NCBI GenBank assembly: GCA_963789425.1
Contig: CAWBKM010000005.1
Location: 1 to 64,000, forward strand
From: Telmatobacter sp963789425
GTDB lineage: Bacteria; Acidobacteriota; Terriglobia; Terriglobales; Acidobacteriaceae
DNA: 64,000 nucleotides
Direction: 5' to 3'
This document shows positions 43,687 to 52,225 of this stretch, piece after piece. Below the pieces are notes generated by a model. The model searched no databases. It saw only the letters and a list, made by a program, of their open reading frames with translations, and was not told the DNA's origin. How positions within the stretch are numbered: the stretch's first letter is position 1; every line of letters starts with the position of its first letter. Made by a program: the position numbers and the translations under genes.

Positions 43687-43977
43687 GATGTGCTCCCTGA
43701 TCTGGATGCCCGCTTGCAATAGCCGTTCGGTTGTTTCCCGCCTCGGCCCAACCCGCGCTCACCCTTCCGTTGCTTCGCCGCCGGAGCCTCTTGAAAGATA
43801 TCGCCGTGCTCCGAACAGCTCTTTTGGATGGTCTCGTGCTCCCATCGAACCCTGCGTCAACCGGCTCTCGTTCCGCCCGCCGACTCCCACCCCGACCTCT
43901 CAAAAGCCTGAACTGAAGAAGTGCTTTCCAGGCCCGTACTTAGTAAGACTCAAAACGATGCAAAAATGCTGCTTTTT

Positions 43978-44799
43978 CTAGTGAATATGTCCAGCTTGCG
44001 TTGCCTTTTGCCCCGCGTCTGTGACCGGGATCAGCCTTCCATTTTCGAGCTTCAGAGTCCGTCCGCAGCGCATTGCCAAATCCATGTTGTGCGTAACCAC
44101 AATCGATGTCAGTCCGTGACTCCCATGCAAGCGCTCAATCAGGTCAAACACCCTTCCCGCCGTCACGCCGTCCAGGTCGCCGGTCGGCTCATCGGCCAGC
44201 AACAGCCTGGGCCCGCAAACCAGCGCTCGTGCCAGTGCCACGCGCTGCTGCTCGCCCCCAGAAAGCTCCCCTGGCCGATGGTCGCCGCGATCTTCCAATC
44301 CCACTTCGCTCAGCCACTTCTCCGCCGTCCGCAAAGCCTCGTTTTTCCGCGCTCCTCGCGCCAGCAGCGGCATTGCCACATTTTCCAGGGCCGTAAACTC
44401 CGGCAGCAAATAATGGAACTGCCAGACGTACCCAATCTCGCGATTTCGAAACGCCGCCGCCTCTTTCGCGCTCAGTTTCGCCACGTTGGTTGAGGCGCAG
44501 TATACAGTTCCCGTGGAAGGCGCATCAAGCGCGCCCAGAATGTGTAAAAGTGTGCTCTTTCCTGCACCCGATTGGCCGACAATCGCAATGATTTCCCCGG
44601 CCTTCACTTCGAGGTTCAGATCCTGGAACAAATGCAGCGCGCCACGCGCAGTCTGGTAGGTCTTGCTGAGGCCCTGCACTTGAATCACCGGAGATTTGTC
44701 GGCGTTCGATCCGCCCACTCGCGACTCCGGGTCCCGCGTTGCACGGGATGCCTGGGGAGCAGCCGTTGAAGGGGTTTGAATCATCCGGTTAACCTTCAT
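43978..44799 (-). CDS. lolD: LolD-type ABC transporter ATP-binding protein
   Basis: 273 aa from ATG 44799 (GGAG 9 nt upstream). It has Walker A GQSGAGKST, Q-loop YVWQFHYLLPEFTALENVAM, signature LSGGEQQRVALARAL and Walker B LLLADEPTGDLD. The Q-loop region (FHxLLPEFTALEN) is typical of LolD, the ATPase that powers release of lipoproteins from the inner membrane with LolC/LolE. Those permeases are not adjacent, so the partner is unknown and a MacB-type role is possible. The N-terminal ~45 residues are an unusual Ser/Ala-rich extension. A Trp replaces the usual aromatic Phe/Tyr before the Q-loop Gln. Confidence 0.8.
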   Translation of the reverse strand: MKVNRMIQTPSTAAPQASRATRDPESRVGGSNADKSPVIQVQGLSKTYQTARGALHLFQDLNLEVKAGEIIAIVGQSGAGKSTLLHILGALDAPSTGTVYCASTNVAKLSAKEAAAFRNREIGYVWQFHYLLPEFTALENVAMPLLARGARKNEALRTAEKWLSEVGLEDRGDHRPGELSGGEQQRVALARALVCGPRLLLADEPTGDLDGVTAGRVFDLIERLHGSHGLTSIVVTHNMDLAMRCGRTLKLENGRLIPVTDAGQKATQAGHIH

Positions 44800-44998
44800 T
44801 TTACAGGACTCCGGCCGACCGCGGCACATCCCCCAAACCGGGCATCGGCGGGGTACCAGCGATGCCACGTCGGAGAGTTACCACAGTGCCCGGCGTGCTT
44901 GATCCGCCAGCTCGTGGCCGGCCTCCAGTTAACTCCGCTAGCTCCGCCAACCCCGCTAACTCCACTGGCCCTCCTCTTGCTATCATCGAAGCAAAGGC

Positions 44999-45029
44999 GG
45001 GTGCCCCGTTCAAGCTTCGCTTGGGCGGG
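44999..45029. repeat. GGGTGCCCC hairpin, copy 10
   Basis: GGGTGCCCCGTTC, AAGC-TTC-GCTT, GGGCGGG; both outer arms changed by one base (T/C) in a way that keeps pairing. It lies 38 nt upstream of the ctaB start. Confidence 0.75.
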
Positions 45030-45067
45030 TTCATTCTTCGATACCGCCGCCATCATTCCTCATCCTC

Positions 45068-46051
45068 ATGACCACAGCTTCCCAAGCCGCCTCGCCTTCT
45101 GACCTCGCCGTCAATCCCGCACCGCACACACTTCATGCACCCGCTCCAGGCGTCACGGCCACGCTCATCCATGACCTGCGCGAATTCTTCAAGGTCAAAG
45201 TCGTTGGGCTCGTCCTCGTCACCGGTTGGGGCGGCTTCTATCTGGGATCGATGCAGTCCGGCATCTCCACTCTCCAGCGCGGCCTGCTTGATACGCTCCT
45301 CGGCATCGGCCTCATCTCCGCCGGCGCAGGCGCCCTCAACCAGGCACTCGAGCGCTCTTCCGACGCGCGCATGAAGCGCACCGCCGACCGCCCCCTCGCG
45401 TCGGGCCGCTGGCCGCTCTCCATCGGAATTCTCGGCGGCCTTGCCACCGTGGCTCTCGGAGCGGTCTGGCTCGCGCTGCGCACCAACCTGCTCACCGTCT
45501 CGCTCGCGCTTCTCACCGCCTTCACCTACGTCGCCATCTATACGCCGCTCAAGCGCGTTACCAGCATGGCGACTTTCGTCGGCGCATTTCCCGGCGCCAT
45601 GGGTCCACTGCTCGGCTGGACCGCCGCCCGCGGCCGCATCGAGTGGCCCGGCGTCGCGCTCTTCGCCATCCTTTTCGTCTGGCAGTTCCCGCATTTCATG
45701 TCCATTGCCTGGCTCTACCGCGACGACTACGGCCGCGCCGGCATTCGCATGTTGCCCGTCGTCCAACCTGACGGATGGTCCACAGTTGTCGAAGCCCTCT
45801 TCTACGCCGTGCTCATGATTCCCGTCTCGCTCGCGCCCTGGTGGCTCGGCGTCACCAGCACTGCCTACTTTTTTGCCGCTGTTCCGCTGGGGCTTGTCTA
45901 TCTCGCCTACACCATCCGCTTCGCCCGCATCCTTCGCGCCAAGTCTGAAGACGAAAGCCGCAAGCTGGCCCGAGATCTGCTCAAGGTGAGCGTTATCTAC
46001 CTGCCCCTGCTCTTCACCACGCTCATGCTCTGCGCCCGCGCAAGAGGTTAG
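45068..46051 (+). CDS. ctaB: Protoheme IX farnesyltransferase
   Basis: 327 aa. A UbiA-family polytopic enzyme that turns heme B into heme O for cytochrome oxidases. The two Asp-rich motifs are present: NQALERSSDARMKRTADRPL and YRDDYGRAGIRMLP. The motif TYVAIYTPLKRVT between membrane helices is also typical. About eight membrane segments are seen, including SMATFVGAFPGAMGPLLGWT. It begins an operon with the DUF420 gene 5 nt downstream and a small membrane protein. The neighbours fit assembly or accessory roles in respiratory oxidase function. Confidence 0.93.
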   Translation: MTTASQAASPSDLAVNPAPHTLHAPAPGVTATLIHDLREFFKVKVVGLVLVTGWGGFYLGSMQSGISTLQRGLLDTLLGIGLISAGAGALNQALERSSDARMKRTADRPLASGRWPLSIGILGGLATVALGAVWLALRTNLLTVSLALLTAFTYVAIYTPLKRVTSMATFVGAFPGAMGPLLGWTAARGRIEWPGVALFAILFVWQFPHFMSIAWLYRDDYGRAGIRMLPVVQPDGWSTVVEALFYAVLMIPVSLAPWWLGVTSTAYFFAAVPLGLVYLAYTIRFARILRAKSEDESRKLARDLLKVSVIYLPLLFTTLMLCARARG

Positions 46052-46056
46052 CGCGC

Positions 46057-46614
46057 ATGACCATCGCCGCATCCACTTCCGCTCCCCGTTCCTCCACCGG
46101 CCCCGCCATCGCGGCCATCCTCTTAATCAGCGCTGCCGCCTCGCTCTTTCTTTTCTGGCTCATCTATATTCATCCAGCCGCGGCCACCAGTTCTCAATAC
46201 GCTTTCCTGCCCGCCATGAACGCAGTCTTCAACGGCCTCGCCGCCACCGCGCTCCTCATCGGTTACACTTTCGTCCGCGCACACAAGATCAAGCAACACC
46301 GCGCCTCGATGATCACGGCATTTGTCTTCTCCACTCTTTTTCTCGTCGGCTATATCGCCCACCACGCGCTCCACGGTGACGTCCGCTATCCGCTCCACGC
46401 CGACTACCGCACGTTCTATCTCTCGCTCCTCGCCAGCCACATCATCCTGGCCGTCGTCGCCCTGCCCCTCATCCTCGTCACATTTTTCTTCTCGCTCTCC
46501 GGCCGCATCCCGCAGCACCGCCGCATCGCACGCTGGACCTTTCCCATCTGGCTCTACGTCTCTGTCACCGGCGTCATCACCTACGTCATGCTCCGCCTCG
46601 CACTCGGAAGCTAA
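46057..46614 (+). CDS. DUF420 membrane protein
   Basis: 185 aa with five predicted membrane helices (IAAILLISAAASLFLFWLIY; ALLIGYTFVRAHKIKQHRAS as a loop; FVFSTLFLVGYIAHHALHGD; SHIILAVVALPLILVTFFFS; PIWLYVSVTGVITYVMLRLA). Conserved His residues in AHKIKQHR, GYIAHH and RIPQHRRIARWTFP fit DUF420/YozB. That family is often found with cytochrome oxidase and heme genes, in agreement with ctaB 5 nt upstream. A role in heme or copper handling is inferred only. Confidence 0.8.
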   Translation: MTIAASTSAPRSSTGPAIAAILLISAAASLFLFWLIYIHPAAATSSQYAFLPAMNAVFNGLAATALLIGYTFVRAHKIKQHRASMITAFVFSTLFLVGYIAHHALHGDVRYPLHADYRTFYLSLLASHIILAVVALPLILVTFFFSLSGRIPQHRRIARWTFPIWLYVSVTGVITYVMLRLALGS

Positions 46615-46619
46615 AATCC

Positions 46620-46919
46620 GTGCAATCGAAAGCCATGCCCTCAATTCCGCCGATCCCCGACACTAACCATCCCGCCCAACCCGACGACGGCACGCGGCAG
46701 CTTCTTCAATGGGGTGGCTCAATGGTCGGCACAGGCTTGCTGGCCGTCGTCCTGCTGGTCACCGTCCTCGGCGGCTACTCGCGCCTCGGCGCCAGCACCA
46801 ATACCGGATGGTTCGCACTCATCGTCGCGCTCATGTGCATTCCCTTCGGACTCATGCTCCTCGCCCTCGGACTCGCCAAGTGGTTCAAGAACCGTCGCGA
46901 ATCCGGCGCCGCCCGCTAG
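46620..46919 (+). CDS. Small two-pass membrane protein
   Basis: 99 aa from GTG 46620 (GGAAG 9 nt upstream); ATG at 46635 is the alternative. There are two hydrophobic segments (GTGLLAVVLLVTVLGGY and FALIVALMCIPFGLMLLALG) and a basic C-terminus KWFKNRRESGAAR. It sits 5 nt behind the DUF420 gene, so it is co-transcribed with ctaB. No family is recognised. Size and place resemble small accessory proteins of terminal oxidases, but no direct evidence supports that. Confidence 0.65.
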   Translation: MQSKAMPSIPPIPDTNHPAQPDDGTRQLLQWGGSMVGTGLLAVVLLVTVLGGYSRLGASTNTGWFALIVALMCIPFGLMLLALGLAKWFKNRRESGAAR

Positions 46920-47009
46920 CACCGCCCTCGCCCGGCCCCGCGAGCGATAATCAACGCAGAGCAATCACGATCGCGAGCATGTCGCTCGTTAATCGGGACG
47001 ATTGAGACC

Positions 47010-48173
47010 TTGCCCTTTTGCCGGAAAGGCTTCTTGAAAATCTCACTGTCACTCGATCCTCCCCGAACCCTCAACCTCCCTCTGCTGCTCTCCGGCTCCG
47101 CGGTCCTCGCACTTTCACTCGCCACCTTCGCGCCCCACTCATTCGGGCAGCCGCCTCCGGCTCCGGAATCATCTCCCGCAGCCCAATCGCCTCAACCCGC
47201 ACCGCTCGCAATCGATTCGGATCACGACGGCATCAGCGACGCCCTCGAGCAATCTCTATTAGTGCAATTCGCTCCGAAGTTTCTCGTCGGCGCGCATGAT
47301 TGCTCCAACATTCCCGCCGAATTTCAGCCCGGCGATGCCACTCCGCTGGTGGAATCCGAAAATGGAACCATCTATGGCCAGGTGTTTCCCGCAAAGGATC
47401 CCATCGACGGCACGCCCGCTGCGGAAATTCACTACTACCATCTCTGGCGCATCGACTGCGGACCGCACGGCCATCCACTTGATACCGAGCACGTCTCCGT
47501 TCTCGTCCGCGCCTCCAAACCCAATCTCACCTCCGCCACCTGGAAGGCTCTTTACTGGTACGCCGCCGCTCATGAGAACACCGTCTGCGATGTAAGTCAG
47601 ATCGCTCACGCATCCACTCTACACGCCGAAGACACCGGCCCCAGCATCTGGATCTCTCCCGGCAAGCATGCTTCCTATCTCAATCAAGCGCTCTGCGAAA
47701 AAGGTTGCGGAGCCGATCGCTGCGAAAACATGACGCCCCTCGCTCCCGCCAAACTCGTCAACCTCGGCGAGCCCGGCTACCCGATGAACGGCTCCGTGTT
47801 CATCGGCTCATCCGCATGGCCGCTCTTGGCCAAAATGTCTGAAACAAACTTTCCGGCCCCGGCTCTTGCGCGGCTCGGCGAACTTCCCGATTCCGAGATT
47901 GCATGGTTCAATCAGGGCAAGCATCCCAAGCAAGGAATCATCGCGATCAGCGGCATGACGGGCCGCGATGCGCTGTCAGGAATCTCCACCGCGTCCAGCG
48001 CCGCGGACAACTCCCTCTCCATCGCTCAAGACTCCAGCGGCAACGCCCTCCACAAGAGCTATCGCCACACGCGCCACGCGCTCGGCGCTACCGCGCAACA
48101 CGTCGGCAAAGCCCTCGGCATCGCGCCTCACCCCACCCCACCCAAGCCGCCGCCTGAAACGAAGACGCCCTAG
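47010..48173 (+). CDS. Secreted protein with an N-terminal calcium-loop-like motif
   Basis: 387 aa. Hydrophobic N-terminus (LPLLLSGSAVLALSLATFAP, then HSFGQ) is a probable signal sequence. The mature start DSDHDGISDALEQSLLVQFA has a DxDxDG loop as in thrombospondin type 3 or dockerin repeats, and then a globular domain with several His and Cys pairs (YYHLWRIDCGPHGHPLDTEH; CEKGCGADRCEN). The C-terminal 80 residues are low-complexity and His-rich. The start codon is uncertain (TTG 47010). The stop overlaps the convergent hydrolase by 4 nt. Function unknown. Confidence 0.65.
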   Translation: MPFCRKGFLKISLSLDPPRTLNLPLLLSGSAVLALSLATFAPHSFGQPPPAPESSPAAQSPQPAPLAIDSDHDGISDALEQSLLVQFAPKFLVGAHDCSNIPAEFQPGDATPLVESENGTIYGQVFPAKDPIDGTPAAEIHYYHLWRIDCGPHGHPLDTEHVSVLVRASKPNLTSATWKALYWYAAAHENTVCDVSQIAHASTLHAEDTGPSIWISPGKHASYLNQALCEKGCGADRCENMTPLAPAKLVNLGEPGYPMNGSVFIGSSAWPLLAKMSETNFPAPALARLGELPDSEIAWFNQGKHPKQGIIAISGMTGRDALSGISTASSAADNSLSIAQDSSGNALHKSYRHTRHALGATAQHVGKALGIAPHPTPPKPPPETKTP

Positions 48174-48994
48174 CGCTTGAAGAACGCCAGCAGTTCGGCG
48201 TTAACCGTCTCCGCTTGTGTCGTGATCATGCCGTGCGGGAAGTCTTTGTAGGTTTTCAGCGTTCCATTCTTCAGTAACTTTGCCGTCAGCGGGCCGGACG
48301 CGACATACGGAACGATCTGGTCGTCTTCGCTATGCATCACCAGCACCGGAACAGTAATCTTCTTCAAGTCCTCTGTGAAATCGGTCTGCGAAAAGGCCAC
48401 AATGCCGTCGTAATGCGCCTTGGCGCCGCCCATCATCCCCTGGCGCCACCAATTCTGGATCGCGGACTCCAGGGATTTCACGCCCGGCCGATTGAAGCCA
48501 TAGAAAGGTCCGCTCGGCACATCGCGATAGAACTGCGAGCGATTGGCCGCCAGTTGCGCCTGCAGATCGTCAAACACTGCTTTGGGAAGTCCCAGCGGAT
48601 TGGCCGCAGTCTTCAACATCAGCGGCGGCACCGCGCTGATCAGCGCTGCCTTGGCTACGCGGCTTTCGCCATGCCTCCCCAGATAGCGCGTCACTTCGCC
48701 TCCACCCGTCGAGTGTCCCACGTGAATCGCGTTTTTCAGATCCAGATGCGCCGTCAGAGCAGCCAGGTCGTCGGCATAATGATCCAGATCGTGCCCATCG
48801 GCCGTCTGTGTCGAGCGTCCATGACCGCGCCTGTCGTGCGCGATCACGCGATAACCGTGAGCGAGGAAGAACAACATCTGCGCGTCCCAGTCATCGGCCG
48901 ATAGCGGCCATCCATGGCTGAACACGATGGGCTGGCCACTTCCCCAGTCCTTGTAGAAAATTTCCAAGCCGTCCTTGGTTGTAATGGTGGGCAT
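48170..48994 (-). CDS. Alpha/beta hydrolase, non-heme chloroperoxidase-like
   Basis: A 274-aa protein of the common haloperoxidase/esterase subgroup. It starts MPTITTKDGLEIFYKDWGSG with the oxyanion segment SHGWPLSADDW and the nucleophile elbow GHSTGGGEVTRYLGRHG (Ser). The acid is in VMHSEDDQIVP and the His in DFPHGM. Such enzymes act on small esters; perhydrolase side reactions give them the chloroperoxidase name. It is a single gene, convergent with the secreted protein and overlapping its last codon. Substrate unknown. Confidence 0.88.
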   Translation of the reverse strand: MPTITTKDGLEIFYKDWGSGQPIVFSHGWPLSADDWDAQMLFFLAHGYRVIAHDRRGHGRSTQTADGHDLDHYADDLAALTAHLDLKNAIHVGHSTGGGEVTRYLGRHGESRVAKAALISAVPPLMLKTAANPLGLPKAVFDDLQAQLAANRSQFYRDVPSGPFYGFNRPGVKSLESAIQNWWRQGMMGGAKAHYDGIVAFSQTDFTEDLKKITVPVLVMHSEDDQIVPYVASGPLTAKLLKNGTLKTYKDFPHGMITTQAETVNAELLAFFKR

Positions 48995-49323
48995 ATAACC
49001 TCCGTTGAAATCGAAGTTGGGGATCGAACGTCACTCATTAAACCACAACAATTTCAATAGGATTTCAACAGAGTGCAGCCTCACCTGAACCGGCCGCGAC
49101 CTCCGCCAAAGACCGCGAGTTCAAAATCCGCTCCGTCCCGCCTGACAACCCATAACCATCGTCACGGCCCCCAAAATCACGATGCTTTGAAAGGGCACGA
49201 GCGGGGTACCCACCCAGTGGGTGGGTCGCGTGCCGTAAATTCACCAGAATGAGCCAGGGCTCTAGCCCTTGAGGAAAGTTTTCCCGACGGGGCCAAACCA
49301 TTTATGCAAAGGGTTTAAACCGC
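48995..49323. other. Gene-free stretch with repeat remnants
   Basis: It contains a GTACCCACCC / GTGGGTGGG palindrome (49206-49228) and an imperfect AGGGCTCTAGCCCTTGAGG-type hairpin with ATTTATGC tail (49253-49318), related to the block at 21640. No gene is seen. Confidence 0.45.
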
Positions 49324-49728
49324 CTAGTCGCCCGTCTTGTTCAGCGCCGCAGCCGCGCGAATCAGAGTCTTCAGCGCCTTCTCGTTCACCTTCTCGCCTT
49401 CTTTTACGTCGATGGCGCGCCGCAATCTTCCTTCGAGACTTGAATTGAACAGACCGTCAGGATCATCCAGGAACGCGCCTTTGGCGAAGGTCATCTTCAC
49501 CGCCTTCTTGTAGGTCTCGCCAGTGCAGATGATCCCGTCGTGCGACCACACGGGATTCCCCCACTTCCATTCTTCGATGACCTGAGGATCGGCTTGCTTG
49601 ATCAACGCGCGCAGCCTCGCCAGCATCTCTCCGCGCCAGTCGCCCAGCTCCTCGATTCTCAGGTCGATCATCTTCGAAGCTGACCCCGCACTTGCAGCTT
49701 CGACTTTTTTCCCGCCACTCTTTTTCAT
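49324..49728 (-). CDS. DUF1801 family protein
   Basis: 134 aa from ATG 49728. The core WGNPVWSHDGIICTGETYKK, VKMTFAKGAFLDDPDGLFNS and LKTLIRAAAALN is characteristic of DUF1801/YdhG-type proteins, small soluble alpha/beta proteins of unsettled function. The N-terminal ~15 residues are Lys/Ser-rich. There is a strong GGAAGGAGG 11 nt upstream. Upstream in-frame codons (to 49836) lack similarity to the family and are not included. It is monocistronic, placed between repeat blocks. Confidence 0.75.
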   Translation of the reverse strand: MKKSGGKKVEAASAGSASKMIDLRIEELGDWRGEMLARLRALIKQADPQVIEEWKWGNPVWSHDGIICTGETYKKAVKMTFAKGAFLDDPDGLFNSSLEGRLRRAIDVKEGEKVNEKALKTLIRAAAALNKTGD

Positions 49729-49863
49729 GAGAATGAAGCACCTCCTTCCCGAGATGCTAACGCAAGAGCCCCTGCCACCCGCGTTCGCTCCGTGGGCTGA
49801 TATCGGAGCTGAAAGCTGACGGCTAAAGGCTGGCACCCTCCTCCGAACCCTGATCCTTGACCT

Positions 49864-49895
49864 GGGTGCCCCATCCTAGCTTCGCTAGGGTGGGG
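49864..49895. repeat. GGGTGCCCC hairpin, copy 11
   Basis: GGGTGCCCCATCC, TAGC-TTC-GCTA, GGGTGGGG. Both inner arms differ from copies 4 and 9 (AAGC/GCTT to TAGC/GCTA), so pairing is preserved. Confidence 0.75.
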
Positions 49896-49904
49896 TAATG
49901 ACTG

Positions 49905-50089
49905 AGGCAGCGTGGGGTTTTAGCCTTGAAGGGCACGGGCTTCAGCCTGAAGGGCATCGACTTCAGCCCGCACATCCGTCAGCCCATTTATTTGAAATAA
50001 AGTACGCGGCAGAGCCAAGCACAATCTCCGCGTCGAATCGCGAACGACAGCCCCAAAGCGCAGCGACAGGTTGTAAGCTGTTCCTAACA
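49905..50089. other. Leader of the disrupted methyltransferase gene
   Basis: It holds two or three GGGCTTCAGCC(C)TGAAGG palindrome units (49915-49975). These are read in the methyltransferase frame but are repeat sequence, not protein. No promoter is confidently seen. Confidence 0.45.
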
Positions 50090-50921
50090 ATGACCAGGCC
50101 CTCATCCCTTCTCGATACGCGGGTAATCTACTGCGGCGACAACCTGGAACAGTTGCGCAAGCTGCCCGACGCCTGCATCGACCTCATCTACATCGATCCG
50201 CCGTTCAACTCGAATCGGAACTACGAAGTTTTCTGGGGAGAAACAAAGGAAAAACGCTCCTTCGAGGACCGCCACGAGTCCACGCAAGCCTACATCGAAT
50301 TCATGCGGCCCCGATGCGTGGAGCTGGCGCGCGTACTGAAGAAGACGGGCAGCTTTTACTACCACTGCGACTGGCACGCCAGTCATTACGTCAAGGTGAT
50401 GCTTGACCAGATTCTCGGAGAAAACAATTTCCAGAACGAGGTCGTATGGAAACGATCAGACGCCCACAGCGACGCAAAGCAGGGCGCAAAGCACTTTGGC
50501 AGAATCCACGACTCCATTTTCTTTTATACGGGGTCCGGAGAATATTCGTTTAATTCCCTCTACACGCCCCTGCCAACATCGACCGTGGATTCCTGGTACA
50601 AGCACGTCGAAGAAGGTACCGGACGAAGGTTCAACAAGGCCGACGTTACCGGGCCGGGCGGCGAGGCCAAAGGCTGTCCCGTCTACGAATGGAAGGGAAT
50701 TACTCGTGCTTGGCGTTACAGCAAGGAGAACATGGAACGCCTTGAGCGGGAAGGACGGTTGGTTTACTCGTCTACCGGAATGGTCTATCAGAAACGATAC
50801 CTGGACGAGAGCAAAGGGGTTCCCCTGCAAAGCTGGTGGGATGATATTGGGATGCTTCGTGGAATTAACCGAGGCGGTGAGCGGCTTGGCTATCCCACCC
50901 AGAAGCCGCTCGCACTCCTAG
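50090..50921 (+). pseudogene. DNA methyltransferase-nuclease fusion, 5' part, interrupted by an IS5 element
   Basis: The frame from ATG 50090 (MTRPSSLLDTRVIYCGDNLE) carries the catalytic motif IDPPFNSNRNYE (DPPF at 36-39) and FYYHCDWHASHYVKVMLDQI, then QKPLALL. Here the insertion sequence cuts codon 278, and the frame ends nine nucleotides later. DPPF before the SAM motif marks a beta-class N6-adenine or N4-cytosine methyltransferase. If the IS and one CTAG are removed, the frame continues without gap into the 3' part: KPLALLERIIQASSNEND. As it stands the truncated protein lacks the SAM-binding motif and should be inactive. Confidence 0.9.
50918..50921. repeat. CTAG target site duplication, left
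   Basis: It directly precedes the left terminal inverted repeat GAACTCGTTGAAAT. A matching CTAG is at 52222-52225. Confidence 0.85.
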
Positions 50922-51027
50922 GAACTCGTTGAAATTCGCCTGATTGCGGCGGCTTTCCTGGCCATTTTCGTTTCTTTCCGTTCGAAATCTGTTTGAAGTG
51001 CGGTTCTGGCCGGTGTTTATAGGGGGT

Positions 51028-51063
51028 TTGCGAGCCTCAGGGAATCATCCCCAAGGCTCGCAA
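51028..51063 (-). terminator. Hairpin near the left end of the IS
   Basis: TTGCGAGCCT / AGGCTCGCAA with a 16-nt loop, 8 nt past the transposase stop. It can stop transposase transcripts or shield the gene from outside transcription. Confidence 0.65.
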
Positions 51064-51070
51064 CCGTTGC

Positions 51071-52159
51071 TCAGGCACATTTCTCCCGGAGCATTTCCGG
51101 TGGCTGAGCCATCAGTCGCGGCAGCCGGATTAGGTTGTGCGCCGCGCAACTGAAGACGAACAGCCAGTCCACTTTCTCCAGGCCTCGCAACTTGACCTGG
51201 CGCAGCGGACCGGTTTGCTTCAGCCATCCGAATCCCTTTTCGATCAGCCATCGACGACTCAGGCTGATGACATAGCCGGGCTGGCGCGTGGTTCTGCGGT
51301 CCAGGTTGCTGGTACGGCCTTTGTCGTTCCTGGTAACGTGCGGCGTCACGTTTAACTCCCGCACCGTGCTAACGAAATCCTTCGTGTCGTAAGCCTTGTC
51401 GGCGCCCACTGTGATGCGGCGTGAGCGGCCCTCTTGCTTTTCGGCAAGCATCAACAGTGCTGCATCGCGCTCGGCATAACCGTCGGCGTGCGTCACCATC
51501 GCCGCGGCGATCAGACCGTTGCGGTTTTCCACCAGCGCATGACCCAGATAACTCAACTTCGATTCCTTGCCGTAACTCTTCTTGTACAGCCGCGCATCGG
51601 CATCGGTGGTCGATTCATGCGTTTTGTTCGATCGCTTCTGGCCATGAAAATTCGCTCCGTCGCCGTCATCAGAGCCGTCCTTCGAGCGAAAGCTCTTCTG
51701 CGAGGCCCACGCCTGAATCAGCGTGCCATCTACCGTGAAGTGTTCGTCGCTCATAAAGCGCCTGGCATGCTTGTTCACTTCGGCAAAGAACTGCTGCGCC
51801 ACATCGGAAGTCAGCAACCGGTCGCGGTTCTTGGAAAACACCGCATGGTTCCATACCGCGTCGTCCATGCCAAGGCCCACAAACCAGCGGAACAACAGGT
51901 TGTAGTCGATCTGCTCAACCAGCAGCCGCTCAGAACGCACTGAGTAGAACACCTGCAACAAAAGCGCACGAAGAATGTACTCCGGTGCAATCGATGGACG
52001 GCCGGAGTCGGCATACAACGCATCGAACTCCGGGCTCAACGTCCGCAACACAGCATCCGTCAACTTGCGAACTGCCCGCAATGGATGATCCTGAGGCACA
52101 CGCTGCTCCAACGATATATAGCTGAACATCCCGTCCTGATCCCGCTCGTCTCCACGCAT
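51071..52159 (-). CDS. IS5-family DDE transposase
   Basis: 362 aa from ATG 52159 (MRGDERDQDGMFSYISLEQR), the normal start of this subgroup; an upstream TTG at 52195 is less likely. The N-terminal DUF772-type helical domain (PEYILRALLLQVFYSVRSER) is followed by the RNase H core with D in FTVDGTLIQAWAS, D in VGADKAYDTKDF and E in RRWLIEKGFGWLKQTG. All three catalytic acids are present, so the enzyme should be functional. It is transcribed opposite to the host gene it splits. Confidence 0.93.
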   Translation of the reverse strand: MRGDERDQDGMFSYISLEQRVPQDHPLRAVRKLTDAVLRTLSPEFDALYADSGRPSIAPEYILRALLLQVFYSVRSERLLVEQIDYNLLFRWFVGLGMDDAVWNHAVFSKNRDRLLTSDVAQQFFAEVNKHARRFMSDEHFTVDGTLIQAWASQKSFRSKDGSDDGDGANFHGQKRSNKTHESTTDADARLYKKSYGKESKLSYLGHALVENRNGLIAAAMVTHADGYAERDAALLMLAEKQEGRSRRITVGADKAYDTKDFVSTVRELNVTPHVTRNDKGRTSNLDRRTTRQPGYVISLSRRWLIEKGFGWLKQTGPLRQVKLRGLEKVDWLFVFSCAAHNLIRLPRLMAQPPEMLREKCA

Positions 52160-52221
52160 GTCTGTTAGACGAATGGCAGCCAACCTCCGACGCAAAAACG
52201 GGTATCTATTTCAACAAGTTC

Positions 52222-52225
52222 CTAG
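52222..52225. repeat. CTAG target site duplication, right
   Basis: It directly follows the right terminal inverted repeat. Together with 50918-50921 it marks a 4-bp duplication. Confidence 0.85.

Larger units (their letters stand above)
50922..52221 (-). mobile_element. IS5-family insertion sequence, complete
   Basis: The element is 1300 bp. The terminal inverted repeats GAACTCGTTGAAAT (50922) and GAACTTGTTGAAAT (reverse complement at 52208-52221) differ at one position. It is flanked by CTAG on both sides, the 4-bp target typical of the IS5 subgroup. It carries one intact DDE transposase on the minus strand and a perfect 10-bp hairpin (51028-51063) downstream of it. It looks recent: both ends, the transposase and the target duplication are intact. 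Confidence 0.93.

Noticed and set aside
45053..46072. Long minus-strand frame opposite ctaB
   Set aside because: It mirrors ctaB exactly, has shadow-type Glu/Gly/Arg-rich composition and no domain; ctaB has all family motifs.
49898..50089. N-terminal extension of the methyltransferase
   Set aside because: The codons are translated palindromic repeat (GGGCTTCAGCC units), not protein; ATG 50090 begins the conserved part.
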